A stretch of DNA of 59,195 nucleotides from Thermoanaerobaculia bacterium (GCA_027061805.1 JAMOWA010000013.1:1-59195); one strand, 5' to 3'; positions 17,631 to 26,429 are shown, numbered from the stretch's first letter. Translations and numbers: made by a program. Notes: generated by a model from the sequence alone, not told the origin.

Positions 17631-19766
17631 TCAGAAGGTCCAGCCCAGGTAACCGGTCAGGACGTTGATGGAGCCCGTGGTGTCGTAGAGGTAGGGCTGC
17701 TTGTCATCGAACTTGGCGTATCGGTAGCGGCCCCCGATGTAGAGGCCCTTGTTGATGTGGAAGTTTGCGAGGAACGAGACATCCCACCTGGAGACGTCCA
17801 GTCCGGAGTACTCCGGTGTCCGGGAGAAGTCGAACATCGTGGAGGGGTGGGTCGCCATGTAGTCGCCGGCGGGCAGGTCGAAGGGATCGATCTTGCCGTC
17901 GGAGGACGACCAGGTCAGGTCGAGACCCAGGTCCCACCGCTCGGTGGGGCTGAAGTGGACACCGGCCATCAGGGTGTTCGTCGTGGATCCGTAGGAGAGG
18001 CGGTCGATCGCGTAGCCATCCTGGCCACCCATGATGCCGCCTGCTCACCCATCGAAGATCGGTATGGTGGTCGGTGCGTCCAGCGAGCTGTCCAGCCAGC
18101 TGTACCCCGCGAACCAGGTCCACCTGGAGATGGGGCTGCTGGAGAACATGACGGTGAACGACTGGTTCGTCCGGGACCAGTCCGTCAGGTCCCCATCCGA
18201 GTTGTCCCCGTTCCACCACCTGTAGGCGGCGTTGAACACGGAGGTTGCGCTCACGTTGAACGTGGCCGCGAGCCGGATCTCGTCCCAGCTCGAGGGCAGG
18301 GCCGTGCCGTCACCGATCCTCGCATCCTGGAACTGGAAGTACTGGGGCGAGCTGAAGGGGTTCCTGTACGGTGGCGACTCCAGGGTCGAGGCCAGCTGGT
18401 TGAGCGACATGAACGGGTTGTCCACGCTCGCGTGCCGGTACCGCGCGTCCAGGCGCCACTTCCTGGCAGGCCGCGCCCGCCAGGAGATCCCCAGCAGGTT
18501 GGTGGTGGTCGTGGTGTCTCCCGAATCCGTGACCGCGAAATGGTCACGGTCCACGGACCTGTAGTTCCAGGTGAACTTCAGCGTGCCGGTCTTCCTGCCG
18601 AAGCGGTAGGAGAGGTCGGCATTGGACTCGACGGTGCTCCGGTTGAGGGCGGACTGCCGCAGGAAGTTGGGCTCGAAGTTGTAGAGCTCCCGGTAGGTCC
18701 TGCCCGCGGTGGGCCCGGCGACGGAGGTCCGCTCGTTGGTCTCCACGGAGAAGTCGTCGTTGTCCAGCGTGTAGACCCTGCCGCGCCAGCGGAGCCGCCA
18801 TCCCCTGCCCAGACGTCCGGCCACGGTGGCCATGTAGCCGCTGTAGGAGGCCTTGAGCCCGGTGTACCTGTTCTCGGTCTCCGACCACACGCCGGTCCCG
18901 GTCAGGTAGAACCCCTTCCCCAGGTCCTGTTGCAGGTCGAGACGGGCGATGCCCTTGTCGATGTCGGGCATCATGTCCACCGGCATGGGACCCTCGGCGG
19001 AGTCGTACTGCAGCCGGTCGTCGAAGAGCGGCTTGCGCTTCTCGGGATGCAGCGCGTCGTCGTAGGTCACGCTCAGTGACCGGTAGTTTTCCCGGTGCTT
19101 CCGGGCGGTGTACCGCGCCGTGATCCCGCCGCTGTGCCAGGCAAGCCTGGCCTCCAGGGCGGCATCCCGCGTGTGCTCGTTGATCGGCCGGTTCATGCCG
19201 TTCACGTGGCAGGTGTCGCAGTGGGAGAGCACGAGCGCCTGCCTGTGCCCCTCCCTGTGCTGGTCCCGGAACTCCACGGCGAAGGTGAGCATCTCGGCCC
19301 CGGGGAACTGGAACTCGGTCCGGTTGTGGAGCACGGCGTAGGTCAGGTCGTAGGTGCGCCACGGGTTGTGGTCCTCGTGCTGGACCACCTTTCCGTTGAT
19401 GGAGGTTCCCTCCATGTAGGTCAGCGGATCGTGGCCCAGCCGGTGCAGGAGCTTGGTGTAGGTGGTGTGGGACCGGACCATGCGCTTGATGTCGAAGTCG
19501 AAGGTGGTCGTGGCGTCGTCCGAGTGACGGATATCGGTCTCGAGCTGGAGACCACCCATGTCACCGTGCGAGGCCAGGTTCAGCGTGAACTGGGGACCAC
19601 CCTGGTCGGGTTCGTACTCGGAGACCATGTCGGAAGAGTCCGACGTGGTGGTGCCCCAGGCACCCATCTCGAACGAGCTGGTCGTGGTGCCCTCGTCGCC
19701 GGCCACGGCGAGGAGGGGAAGGCTGACCAGTCCGCCGACGAGGACGATGCGAAGCAGCGTTTTCAT
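17631..19766 (-). CDS. MtrB/PioB-family outer-membrane barrel with in-frame TGA (candidate selenoprotein)
   Basis: Outer-membrane beta-barrel that should sheath the decaheme cytochrome encoded 16 bp upstream. The signal peptide is MKTLLRIVLV to AVAG. Alternating aromatic strands run through the protein and residues 183-187 are CDTCH, a heme-attachment motif inside the barrel protein. The frame is interrupted at codon 574 (TGA, 18045-18047) after PIFDG and continues in frame AGGIMGGQDGYAIDRLSYG to the end. Readthrough gives 711 residues, near the usual size of about 700 for MtrB, and restores further strands and the C-terminal Phe (GYLGWTF) used by the BAM machinery; stopping gives 573 residues without them. 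A SECIS-like hairpin follows. Alternatives are a nonsense mutation or a sequence error. Confidence 0.75.
18012..18047 (-). promoter_or_regulatory. Candidate bacterial SECIS after the TGA in the barrel gene
   Basis: After the TGA (18047-18045) and 16 bases comes GTGGCC-AGGAT-GGCTAC (18028-18012): a 6-bp stem with one G-U pair and a 5-base loop whose second base is G. The distance from the TGA to the loop is 22 bases. Known bacterial SECIS elements place a small hairpin with a G in the first two loop positions about 16-37 bases after UGA. Chance hairpins are common at high GC, so this alone is weak evidence. Confidence 0.45.
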
Positions 19767-19782
19767 CGTCGATCCTCCTTCC

Positions 19783-20673
19783 TCACCGGGTCAGCCCACG
19801 TCCGCTGCCGGGCAGCGTCTGCGAGGGCAGGTCGCTTCCGTGGACGCGGGGGTGACAGGTGGTGCACTTGGTGGTGAATGCGCGGTTCATGCTGTACCGC
19901 CCGTCAGGATTCTCGTACTCGGTGCCACCCACCTCCACCGGGCCGTCCGGGCTCACCAGGGCGGCGTGGAAGTGGAACTCGTGGCACTGGAGGCACAGCA
20001 TGGGCTCGTTGGCCACCAGAAGATTGTTGGCCACGGTCCCGTGGGGATCGTGGCAGATCCTGCAGTCCTCCTCCACCGGCTCGTGCTCGAACACGAACGG
20101 CCCCTCCTGGGCCTGGTGGCAGGTGAAGCACAGGTCGTTGATCCGCCGGTGCGTCCTGAGCTGGGCCTCGGTGGCCAGGTGGGTATCGTGGCAGCTGGAG
20201 CAGGTCATCTTCCCTTCCCGGACCGGATGGTGGGAGGGAAGCTGCATCCGGGCCGCCACATCACCGTGGCAGTCGGTACAGCTGTCGAGGGGATTGCCGG
20301 GGTCGTGGACCGCATGGCAGTCGAAGCAGGTCAGGCCCTCGGCGGCATGGGTCGAGGCGTCCCACTCCGGGAGCCCCTTCTCTCTGTGACAGGCGAGGCA
20401 GGTCCGGGCGTCCTCCGCTGTTGGCCTGGCGAAGGTGCGGATGAGAGCGGGATCGCCCTCCTCCATGTGCCGGGTGCCGTCTCCGTGGCACCCCTCGCAA
20501 CCCGTGGTCCTGCCGGGCACCTCGAAGGGCTTGATCTGCATGTGGATGTTTCCGGCCATCGCTGCGGCGACCTCGTCATGGCAGTCGGCACAGGTGGGGC
20601 CGTCACCGGCTGAAGCCGGCCACGCCACGATGCAGATCAGGCATCCGAGGGCGAGCAGCACTCGTGCTTTCAT
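19783..20673 (-). CDS. DmsE/MtrA-type decaheme c cytochrome
   Basis: 296 residues with a signal peptide (to PASAG, about residue 23) and ten CxxCH heme motifs starting at residues 28, 59, 92, 116, 132, 158, 182, 204, 227 and 270. Ten hemes in about 300 residues is the pattern of MtrA/DmsE periplasmic decaheme wires that insert into an MtrB barrel. That partner follows 16 bp downstream, so the pair should carry electrons across the outer membrane. No surface decaheme (MtrC/OmcA) or reductase gene is next to it, so the external donor or acceptor is open. Confidence 0.93.
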   Translation of the reverse strand: MKARVLLALGCLICIVAWPASAGDGPTCADCHDEVAAAMAGNIHMQIKPFEVPGRTTGCEGCHGDGTRHMEEGDPALIRTFARPTAEDARTCLACHREKGLPEWDASTHAAEGLTCFDCHAVHDPGNPLDSCTDCHGDVAARMQLPSHHPVREGKMTCSSCHDTHLATEAQLRTHRRINDLCFTCHQAQEGPFVFEHEPVEEDCRICHDPHGTVANNLLVANEPMLCLQCHEFHFHAALVSPDGPVEVGGTEYENPDGRYSMNRAFTTKCTTCHPRVHGSDLPSQTLPGSGRGLTR

Positions 20674-20868
20674 GATCTGGTTCCTCCTTGCTCCCGAAAA
20701 AAATCGGTGATGAATCCGAAGATATGGATGGTGTCAGGGCCGGGGAGGAGGACACCGGCATCCCATGCCGCATCCCCGGTGTGCCACCCCTCCGGGGCGG
20801 CCGCTGCCGCGGCTTCACCGGAAGGGCGTTCTGCGGTGTGCGGACGGGAAGCTCGTGCTCACATTCAC
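20674..20868 (-). other. Leader of the decaheme operon
   Basis: About 190 bases between the predicted promoter and the cytochrome start. It has a ribosome-binding site (GGAGGAACC) before the ATG. No other gene is seen, and no riboswitch I recognise. Confidence 0.4.
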
Positions 20869-20897
20869 AAGCTAGGAGTCTCAGAATAGCCTGTCAA
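20869..20897 (-). promoter_or_regulatory. Sigma-70-like promoter of the decaheme/MtrB operon
   Basis: On the minus strand, TTGACA (20897-20892), a 17-base spacer and TAGCTT (20874-20869). The -35 is perfect and the -10 weak. TTGTGAATGTGAGC lies at the start of the transcript and might be an operator. The surrounding bases are AT-rich compared with the window. Confidence 0.55.
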
Positions 20898-21102
20898 GCT
20901 TATGTCACTTTGGGAAGATGAACAGTACCACACATTATCAAACGAGTACACAGTGATACCTCAAGTCACGAAACGGCAATGGGATAGCATTTTCGAGTGA
21001 TTCCGGGATGGTGTTGGGAGAGGGTCGCGTGTCTGTCAGGAGTCTCAATATAGGATCGTTTCCGGAAGGTGGTGTCCGGTGGGGATTCCGGCAACGAAAA
21101 TC
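20898..21102. other. Intergenic region between the two cytochrome operons
   Basis: AT-richer than its surroundings. It includes the upstream side of the decaheme promoter (for example TTTGATAATGTG on the minus strand near 20935). No gene or repeat is seen. Confidence 0.4.
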
Positions 21103-21122
21103 GGCGGGCCCGGAGGCCCGCC
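21103..21122 (-). terminator. Terminator of the octaheme operon
   Basis: A perfect 8-bp stem, GGCGGGCC with GGCCCGCC, and a 4-base loop. Read on the minus strand it is followed by GATTTTC. It lies 24 bp after the octaheme stop codon. Confidence 0.8.
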
Positions 21123-21145
21123 GTGGAGCGCGAGACGCGATGGGG

Positions 21146-22561
21146 TCAGTGGGACTTCTGGAACAGGGCCAGGAGGGGATCGCCCTCGTAGCCGAGTCCT
21201 GCCCAGTCGATCCTGCCGCCATCGCTGTGACAGTCGAGGCACCCCAGCGCCTGGGAGGCGGGGGAGACCTCGTGGAACAGTCCCATGTAGTGGACGGTCG
21301 GCATCCAGTCGAACTCGGCGTTGTCGAGGCCGTAGAGCTCGCTCGTGGCCTGGCGGACCGCGTCGGTCATGTCACCGCTCACGTAGAACACGCCGGTCCT
21401 GATGGGGAGGAGCCACCGCTTCTCCGTCAGGACGGGCATCACGGCGTGGTACTCCTTGAAGGCGAAGAGGCGGGAACCGGGATCGTCCTTCGATCCCACG
21501 GGGACCGCCATCATGATCTCGCCCCTGTCGTTGGTGGCGACGGGCTTGCCGGCCTCCTGCATGTGGCTGGTCTTGCCGTTCCACCACCGCAGCACCGGCT
21601 TGACCTCCTTCTCGAAAGTCGCCGTGTAGACGTGCTTGCCCTTCTCCTCGCTGTAGATCCCCTTGGACCAGTCCCGCACCATGTTGGTGGGGTTCTCCTT
21701 GGCGAAGACGGGGATGTGGCAGGCCGTACAGAAGACGCGCTTCGTGTGGGTGTCGAGGATGGCCTGACCATGCGGCTCGGTGCCGTGGCAGTCGTCGTTG
21801 TCGCACTTGATGTTCCTGTCCGGCATCTCGTTGCCCGCGATGTCGGCACCCGGCCCCGGGATCCTGTGGTCCTCGCCGGCGTGGCAGTCGATGCACTGCA
21901 TGTCGTTGCCGTCGGAGGCCATGTGGACGTCGAAGTCCGTGTCGCAGTCGGTCTGCTTGTACTCCAGGTCGCCGCGCTTGAAGTTCGCGCCACCGCCGGA
22001 GGCCGCGTGGCATCGCAGGCACATGGTCCGCGTGGGCAGGGAGATCCGCCTGGACACGGAGTCCAGCCCGACCTGGTTCTTCCAGAGGATGGGCTTCCAC
22101 TCCCAGCCGCCCTCCTCGGTCTCGTAGAGGCCGCGCCGGTACCCGCTGGCGTGGCAGATGAGGCAGTCCATGTTCTCCATCTCGGCATCGGTCAGTTCCT
22201 CGCCGGGAAGCGTGCCGTTGCCGGGGTGGCACTTGGAGCAGCCCTCCTCCACGACCTTGCCCTCGGGTGTCACGTACTCACCGATCCACATGGGGACGGG
22301 ATTCGTGCAGTAGTCGTTGATCTGGTTGATCTTGCCCAGCTTCTTGCCCTCGGCGCCCACCACGTTCGAGGCCTCGGCCTTCCACTGGTAGTGCTGGGAG
22401 TGGAAGAAGGTCCGGGCCTGCTTCTTGTGGCATTTCAGGCAGGTCTTCGTTCCCTCGTAGTGCTCGAAGTACTTCTGGTGGGAATAGGTTTTCCTGGCGA
22501 CGGCCGGCGTGGCCAGCAGACCGGCCACGGTGACCGCCAGAAGGATCTGTTTCGTTCGCAT
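21146..22561 (-). CDS. Octaheme c cytochrome (tetrathionate reductase/OTR-like) with one CX4CH site
   Basis: 471 residues counted from the ATG at 22561, which has AGGAGG eight bases upstream; an ATG at 22567 is too close to it. A signal peptide ends near AVARK. Seven CxxCH motifs begin at residues 41, 108, 133, 181, 223, 278 and 441, and one CX4CH (CDNDDCH) at 253, giving eight hemes. Size, heme number and spacing resemble the octaheme tetrathionate reductase family, which also reduces nitrite and hydroxylamine in vitro; the true substrate is unclear. It is the last gene of an operon with a monoheme cytochrome and a DUF3373 porin, so it may act on a substrate admitted by, or electrons passed through, that porin. 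Confidence 0.8.
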   Translation of the reverse strand: MRTKQILLAVTVAGLLATPAVARKTYSHQKYFEHYEGTKTCLKCHKKQARTFFHSQHYQWKAEASNVVGAEGKKLGKINQINDYCTNPVPMWIGEYVTPEGKVVEEGCSKCHPGNGTLPGEELTDAEMENMDCLICHASGYRRGLYETEEGGWEWKPILWKNQVGLDSVSRRISLPTRTMCLRCHAASGGGANFKRGDLEYKQTDCDTDFDVHMASDGNDMQCIDCHAGEDHRIPGPGADIAGNEMPDRNIKCDNDDCHGTEPHGQAILDTHTKRVFCTACHIPVFAKENPTNMVRDWSKGIYSEEKGKHVYTATFEKEVKPVLRWWNGKTSHMQEAGKPVATNDRGEIMMAVPVGSKDDPGSRLFAFKEYHAVMPVLTEKRWLLPIRTGVFYVSGDMTDAVRQATSELYGLDNAEFDWMPTVHYMGLFHEVSPASQALGCLDCHSDGGRIDWAGLGYEGDPLLALFQKSH

Positions 22562-22574
22562 CTCCATCGCCTCC

Positions 22575-24284
22575 TCAGAACCGGGCGATCAGGCCCAGGG
22601 TGAACATGGATGCGCTGTCGTAGGTGGGGAAGCCGAGGATCGGCGTGGAATCGAGCTTCTTGGGGGCTCCCAGGTGCCAGCCGGAGCCCGAGTAGTCGTG
22701 GTCGTAGTTGATGTAGGCGACCTTGAGCTGGAAGTTCTTGTTGATCTTGTGGAAGAAGTACCCCTCCCAGACGTCGCCGCGGGTGGCCGTCTTGGCCCCG
22801 ATGAGGTCGTCCTGGGCCGGCGTGAAGTTGAACCAGTACTTGGAACCGTGGTTGTACTCGAGGCCGATGGCGGTGCGGTCGTTGTTGAAGTTCCACTTGG
22901 CGCCGATGTACCACATGTCCCCACTGTGGGAGGTGGGGGTCTCGAAGGGATCCGACAGCAGTCCGCCGAACGGCGTGGTCACGTTGTCCGGGTGGGACTT
23001 GGAGTAGTTCAGGTTGATGAACCAGTCGAAGGGGCCGTCCCGCCGCATGAGCAGGATGCCGGCCATGTCGAAGTCACCCAGGTTGGCCGAGGGCGAGAAC
23101 CGCATGACCATGGGGGCGGGAACGGGGTTGCCCGTGACCGGGTCGGTGGGCAGCACCACCATGCCGTTGAAGCCGTCGGTGACGTCGAAGGCCCGGGCCA
23201 CGGTGGTCTGGATCAGCATGTCGTCGGTGTTCCAGATATCCCAGTTGAGGCCCAGGAACCACGCGTCGTCGAGCCACGTGTCGTTGGCGAGAACCTGGCC
23301 GTTGCCGAAGCCGGACTCGTAGCCCACGCCGTAGCAGAGGCGGACGGTGGAGTTGTCGTTGATGTGCCACCCGAAGGTGATGCCGTCGAACTGCATGTCG
23401 ATGAGTGAACCCATGGGGGTTCCGCCGCGCAGCTCGTTCTGGCGGAGGTTGAGGGGCGGCCCGCTGGTGGACGGGCGGCGGCCGATGGACAGGTAGATGG
23501 GAGCTCCACCGATGTCCTTCCAGGTGAAGTAGGCACGCTCCACCCGAAGGATGTCGGAGTTGGGGACCCCGACGGTGTTGCCGTCGATGTTGATGCTGTT
23601 GGACTGGCCGTTGAAGACCTGCACACCGGTGGAGTCACCCCAGGCCTTGTACATGGAGAGCCGGCCCGTGAAGGACACGTTGTCGGCCACCCGGGCGTCG
23701 ATGTTGAGCCGCAGCCGGTTGGTGTACATCAGGCTGTTGTCGTGGTCGTAGCCCTTCTGGTAGGTGGAGGGGAGCAGCATCTGCATGAGGGGGCCGAACA
23801 TCTCGGGCGGGATCTGGCCCACGGCGTCCTTGATCTGATCGAAGGTGATCTGGGACAGGAACATCTGGTACTGGTCGAAGTTCTGGGCGATGAAGCCGTA
23901 GACGTCGTCGAGGCTGCCCGGGGGCATCCCGGTGGCGCCCATGTAGAACATGGTGTCCACCATGCCCTTCTGGAGCGCCATGCCGTTGAAGTGGTTGGGG
24001 ATGCTGGTCGAGATGCTGTTGGCCTCGAACCGGAAATCGCCGGTGAAGTTGATCCGGTCCAGCGCGGTCTTCCGCTGGTTGTTCATGACGACCTTCCTGG
24101 TCCTCTTCTGCTTCTTCTCGTTCCTGGTGACCTGCTTCTCCAGGGCGTCGAGCCTCTGCTGGAGCTGCTGGATGGTCTGCTTGAGGGACTGGATCTCCTC
24201 CACGGTGGGGTCGGTGGTCTGGGCGAGCACCGGCCCGGCAGCCAGGAGAAGCACGACGACAGCGACGATCAGAGAGTTGCGCAT
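22575..24284 (-). CDS. DUF3373 family outer-membrane protein
   Basis: 569 residues. I chose the ATG at 24284 because AAGGAGGAAAG precedes it and the signal peptide (MRNSLIVAVVVLLLAAGPVLAQ) begins there. Residues 24-62 form a heptad coiled coil (EEIQSLKQTIQQLQQRLDAL), as in porins tethered in the periplasm. The rest is aromatic amphipathic beta sequence ending in a C-terminal Phe (GLIARF), typical of a BAM-inserted barrel. DUF3373 proteins are repeatedly found beside multiheme cytochromes in metal-reducing and other anaerobic bacteria. Here the gene sits between a monoheme and an octaheme cytochrome. Confidence 0.88.
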   Translation of the reverse strand: MRNSLIVAVVVLLLAAGPVLAQTTDPTVEEIQSLKQTIQQLQQRLDALEKQVTRNEKKQKRTRKVVMNNQRKTALDRINFTGDFRFEANSISTSIPNHFNGMALQKGMVDTMFYMGATGMPPGSLDDVYGFIAQNFDQYQMFLSQITFDQIKDAVGQIPPEMFGPLMQMLLPSTYQKGYDHDNSLMYTNRLRLNIDARVADNVSFTGRLSMYKAWGDSTGVQVFNGQSNSINIDGNTVGVPNSDILRVERAYFTWKDIGGAPIYLSIGRRPSTSGPPLNLRQNELRGGTPMGSLIDMQFDGITFGWHINDNSTVRLCYGVGYESGFGNGQVLANDTWLDDAWFLGLNWDIWNTDDMLIQTTVARAFDVTDGFNGMVVLPTDPVTGNPVPAPMVMRFSPSANLGDFDMAGILLMRRDGPFDWFINLNYSKSHPDNVTTPFGGLLSDPFETPTSHSGDMWYIGAKWNFNNDRTAIGLEYNHGSKYWFNFTPAQDDLIGAKTATRGDVWEGYFFHKINKNFQLKVAYINYDHDYSGSGWHLGAPKKLDSTPILGFPTYDSASMFTLGLIARF

Positions 24285-24354
24285 CTTTCCTCCTTGTCCT
24301 TCATCCTTCTCGAAAAGGGTCACGTCCCGGATTGAAGGTCCGAGCGCGCCTCCA

Positions 24355-24714
24355 TCAACCGCAGGTCATGGGGTGTTCGGAATCGGCCGCGTGGTCGATG
24401 GCGAACTTCTTGATCTTCTCGAGCATCTCGGGGGTGATGACCTCCGTGACCTTCTTGCCGCCGTGGGCCGTGTCCACCACGTCCTTGTGGGTGTCCACGT
24501 AGGTGTCCGAGAAGAACTCCTCCCACTGGTCCTGGATGAGGGTCATGGGCGTGTACTCACCGTTGTCCGAGTCCGCACCGTGACACACCTTGCAGTGCTC
24601 CTTGAAGAGGGCCTGACCGTCCATCTTCTTGTCCCTGGCGTTGGCGAGCCCGGACAGGGCGATGACGACCATGCCTGCCACCACGATGCTGGCGATCTTC
24701 CACGTACGATGCAT
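24355..24714 (-). CDS. Monoheme c-type cytochrome
   Basis: 119 residues with a signal peptide (to SGLANA) and one CxxCH (CKVCH, near residue 41) in the class I context GQALFKEHCKVCHGADSDNG. A Met near residue 57 (YTPMTL) or 115 could be the axial ligand. It is likely a small periplasmic electron shuttle for the octaheme cytochrome encoded downstream. The ATG at 24714 follows AAGGAGGTCGAA. First gene of the operon. Confidence 0.9.
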   Translation of the reverse strand: MHRTWKIASIVVAGMVVIALSGLANARDKKMDGQALFKEHCKVCHGADSDNGEYTPMTLIQDQWEEFFSDTYVDTHKDVVDTAHGGKKVTEVITPEMLEKIKKFAIDHAADSEHPMTCG

Positions 24715-24790
24715 TTCGACCTCCTTGTGCTTCTGTTCACAGTCACCGGCCTGCCCCGATTTCGGGAGGCCGGATCGGCGTCTATTTGTG

Positions 24791-24819
24791 AAAATATGCT
24801 CAACCAGGGATGTTGTCAA
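24791..24819 (-). promoter_or_regulatory. Sigma-70 promoter of the cytochrome/DUF3373/octaheme operon
   Basis: On the minus strand, TTGACA (24819-24814), a 17-base spacer and TATTTT (24796-24791). This is the best promoter match in the window. The TTCACAAATA that overlaps its 3' end resembles the TTGTGAATG at the other cytochrome promoter, a possible shared operator. Confidence 0.75.
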
Positions 24820-24969
24820 GTCTGTGCAACTGTCTTTCTGTGCCGTGCCCGCAGAGTGGGGGTTCCCCATGCGCGGGACCCCGGGAATCCACCGGGGGAG
24901 CCCGTGGGATGGGAACGGGTCGGGCGGGAGTCCACCGCAACCGGCGGGTGGACCGGGATCGCTGACAGT

Positions 24970-25371
24970 TCAGCGCATCCGGATCACGAGGTGGGCCCAG
25001 TTGGCGAGGATGGCGAGGAGCGCCACCACCCGGATCGCCCGCCACGCTCCGGTGGAGAGGACCGGCACCGGAAGGCGGAGGAGCGACCAGGCCGGGGCGA
25101 GGAGGCCACCGCCGACGAAGAGGGCTCCGAGGATCACCACCAGCGGATTCCACAGGAATGCCTCCAGGGGGTGCCCGCTCGCAAGGGCCAGGGCGGCCCT
25201 GGTGCTCCCGCAGGTGGGACAGGGGAACCCCGTGAGGTGCCGGAAGGTGCACCGCGGCAGGAGGGGAGCCAGCTTCACCCACAGGGGTGCCAGGAGGAGG
25301 GACACCACGGACGACACACCCCAGACCCACGCCAGCTGGCGCTCGCCCTCCCGGAGCGGACGGGACCTCAC
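24970..25371 (-). CDS. DUF2752 membrane protein
   Basis: 133 residues. The motif TGFPCPTCGSTRAALALASG is the DUF2752 signature (CPxCGxTR), flanked by three hydrophobic segments. The function is unknown. The GTG start at 25371 overlaps the stop of the YIP1-family gene (GTGA). The DUF2752 plus YIP1-like pairing recurs in several phyla. Confidence 0.85.
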   Translation of the reverse strand: MRSRPLREGERQLAWVWGVSSVVSLLLAPLWVKLAPLLPRCTFRHLTGFPCPTCGSTRAALALASGHPLEAFLWNPLVVILGALFVGGGLLAPAWSLLRLPVPVLSTGAWRAIRVVALLAILANWAHLVIRMR

Positions 25372-26120
25372 TGCTGTGCCGCGGCCCCCGTGAGCGCCGC
25401 GACGGCGGCGGCTCCCGAGATGGCGAAGACGATGGCCACGCAACTGCAGCAGATCACCAGGGGCAGCAGGACGGCGGCCGCCGCCTTCGCCTGGCTCGTC
25501 TCGTGGACCTCGGCAAGGCCGATGATCTCGAGGACGAGGCCCCAGAAGAAGCCGATGATCCCCCCGCACATGGGCACGATCTGGGAGAGCTGCGCGGTGG
25601 TGGCGTAGGCCATCACACGGAACGTCCCCTCGAACCCTCCACCGGCCGCACCGAGGAGGAGGAGGAAGAGGTGGACGATGGCGCTCCAGATGAAGAGACC
25701 CAACACGATGAGCACGGGGGCGAACACGATGACACCGATGATGTACCCCACGGGGAGCGCGGCGCCGGACAGGCCGTCCATCCCGGGAAGCATCGACAGG
25801 GACATGCCCCGCATGGCCAGGCTGTAGAGCTGGCCGACCGCGATCCCGATCCACCCCAGGATGACGGCGTACAGGATGGGCCGGCCGAGTCCCCCCTCGC
25901 GCGCCATGCGGCCGTAGGCCTCCGAGGGCCGGGTGATGAACAGCTTGAGGGTCTCCACCAGTGCTTCCAGGAATGGCTGGGAGGGGTCCTCCCAGGGAAG
26001 TCCTCCCGGACCGGCGCCCGGCGGGCCGGGGGGGGCGGGAGGGGCCTGGATCGGGCCGTCCGCCGGTGGCGGTGGTGGGGGCATGCTTCCGGGCGGTGGT
26101 GGCGGGGGTTGTGATGCCAT
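25368..26120 (-). CDS. YIP1-family membrane protein with Pro-rich N-terminus
   Basis: 250 residues. The first 45 residues are Pro/Gly-rich (PPPPPPGSMPPPPPPAD), followed by ETLKLFITRPSEAYGRM, the usual lead into YIP1 domains, and five hydrophobic segments. A cytoplasmic disordered arm on an integral membrane domain is likely. I chose the ATG at 26120 because the Pro-rich arm begins there (GGAGTCGAGCC upstream). Coupled to the DUF2752 gene. Confidence 0.8.
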   Translation of the reverse strand: MASQPPPPPPGSMPPPPPPADGPIQAPPAPPGPPGAGPGGLPWEDPSQPFLEALVETLKLFITRPSEAYGRMAREGGLGRPILYAVILGWIGIAVGQLYSLAMRGMSLSMLPGMDGLSGAALPVGYIIGVIVFAPVLIVLGLFIWSAIVHLFLLLLGAAGGGFEGTFRVMAYATTAQLSQIVPMCGGIIGFFWGLVLEIIGLAEVHETSQAKAAAAVLLPLVICCSCVAIVFAISGAAAVAALTGAAAQQ

Positions 26121-26154
26121 GGCTCGACTCCTGTTCTCTGGTTGTGGCTCCAGT

Positions 26155-26429
26155 CTACCCCAGCTTCCGCAGGACAAGAATGTGCGAGGTCATGATGGCG
26201 GGACGCTGCCGGCAGCTCGCTGCCGCGCGGAAGTGGATGTCAGGATGTTCCGGGATCCCGACCAGGTTCACGACACGATCCGGACGGGCGCCATCCAGAT
26301 GGTGAGCCCCAGGTTCTGTGATCTCCGGGGCCTGTGACCGCACCTGACCATGCCCTCGTCTTCGGAGGGAATGGCGCCGGCCATGGCGGGAAACGCCATC
26401 ACCAGGGCCAGGAGGATCAAGAGGAGCAT
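26155..26429 (-). pseudogene. Possible frameshifted small secreted protein
   Basis: From 26429 the frame reads a clean signal sequence, MLLLILLALVMAFPAMAGA, then PSEDEGMVRCGHRPRRSQ and LGLTIWMAPVRIV, stopping at 26268. In another frame the sequence continues naturally as VNLVGIPEHPDIHFRAA to HILVLRKLG, ending at 26155. One base change would join them into about 90 residues. I do not recognise it, and no ribosome-binding site is obvious. The rest of the 26.1-26.6 kb gap is featureless. Confidence 0.3.

Noticed and set aside
17631-18032. Separate 133-residue gene after the MtrB-like frame
   Set aside because: It starts four codons after the in-frame TGA, has no signal peptide or clear ribosome-binding site, and is the C-terminal end of a barrel.
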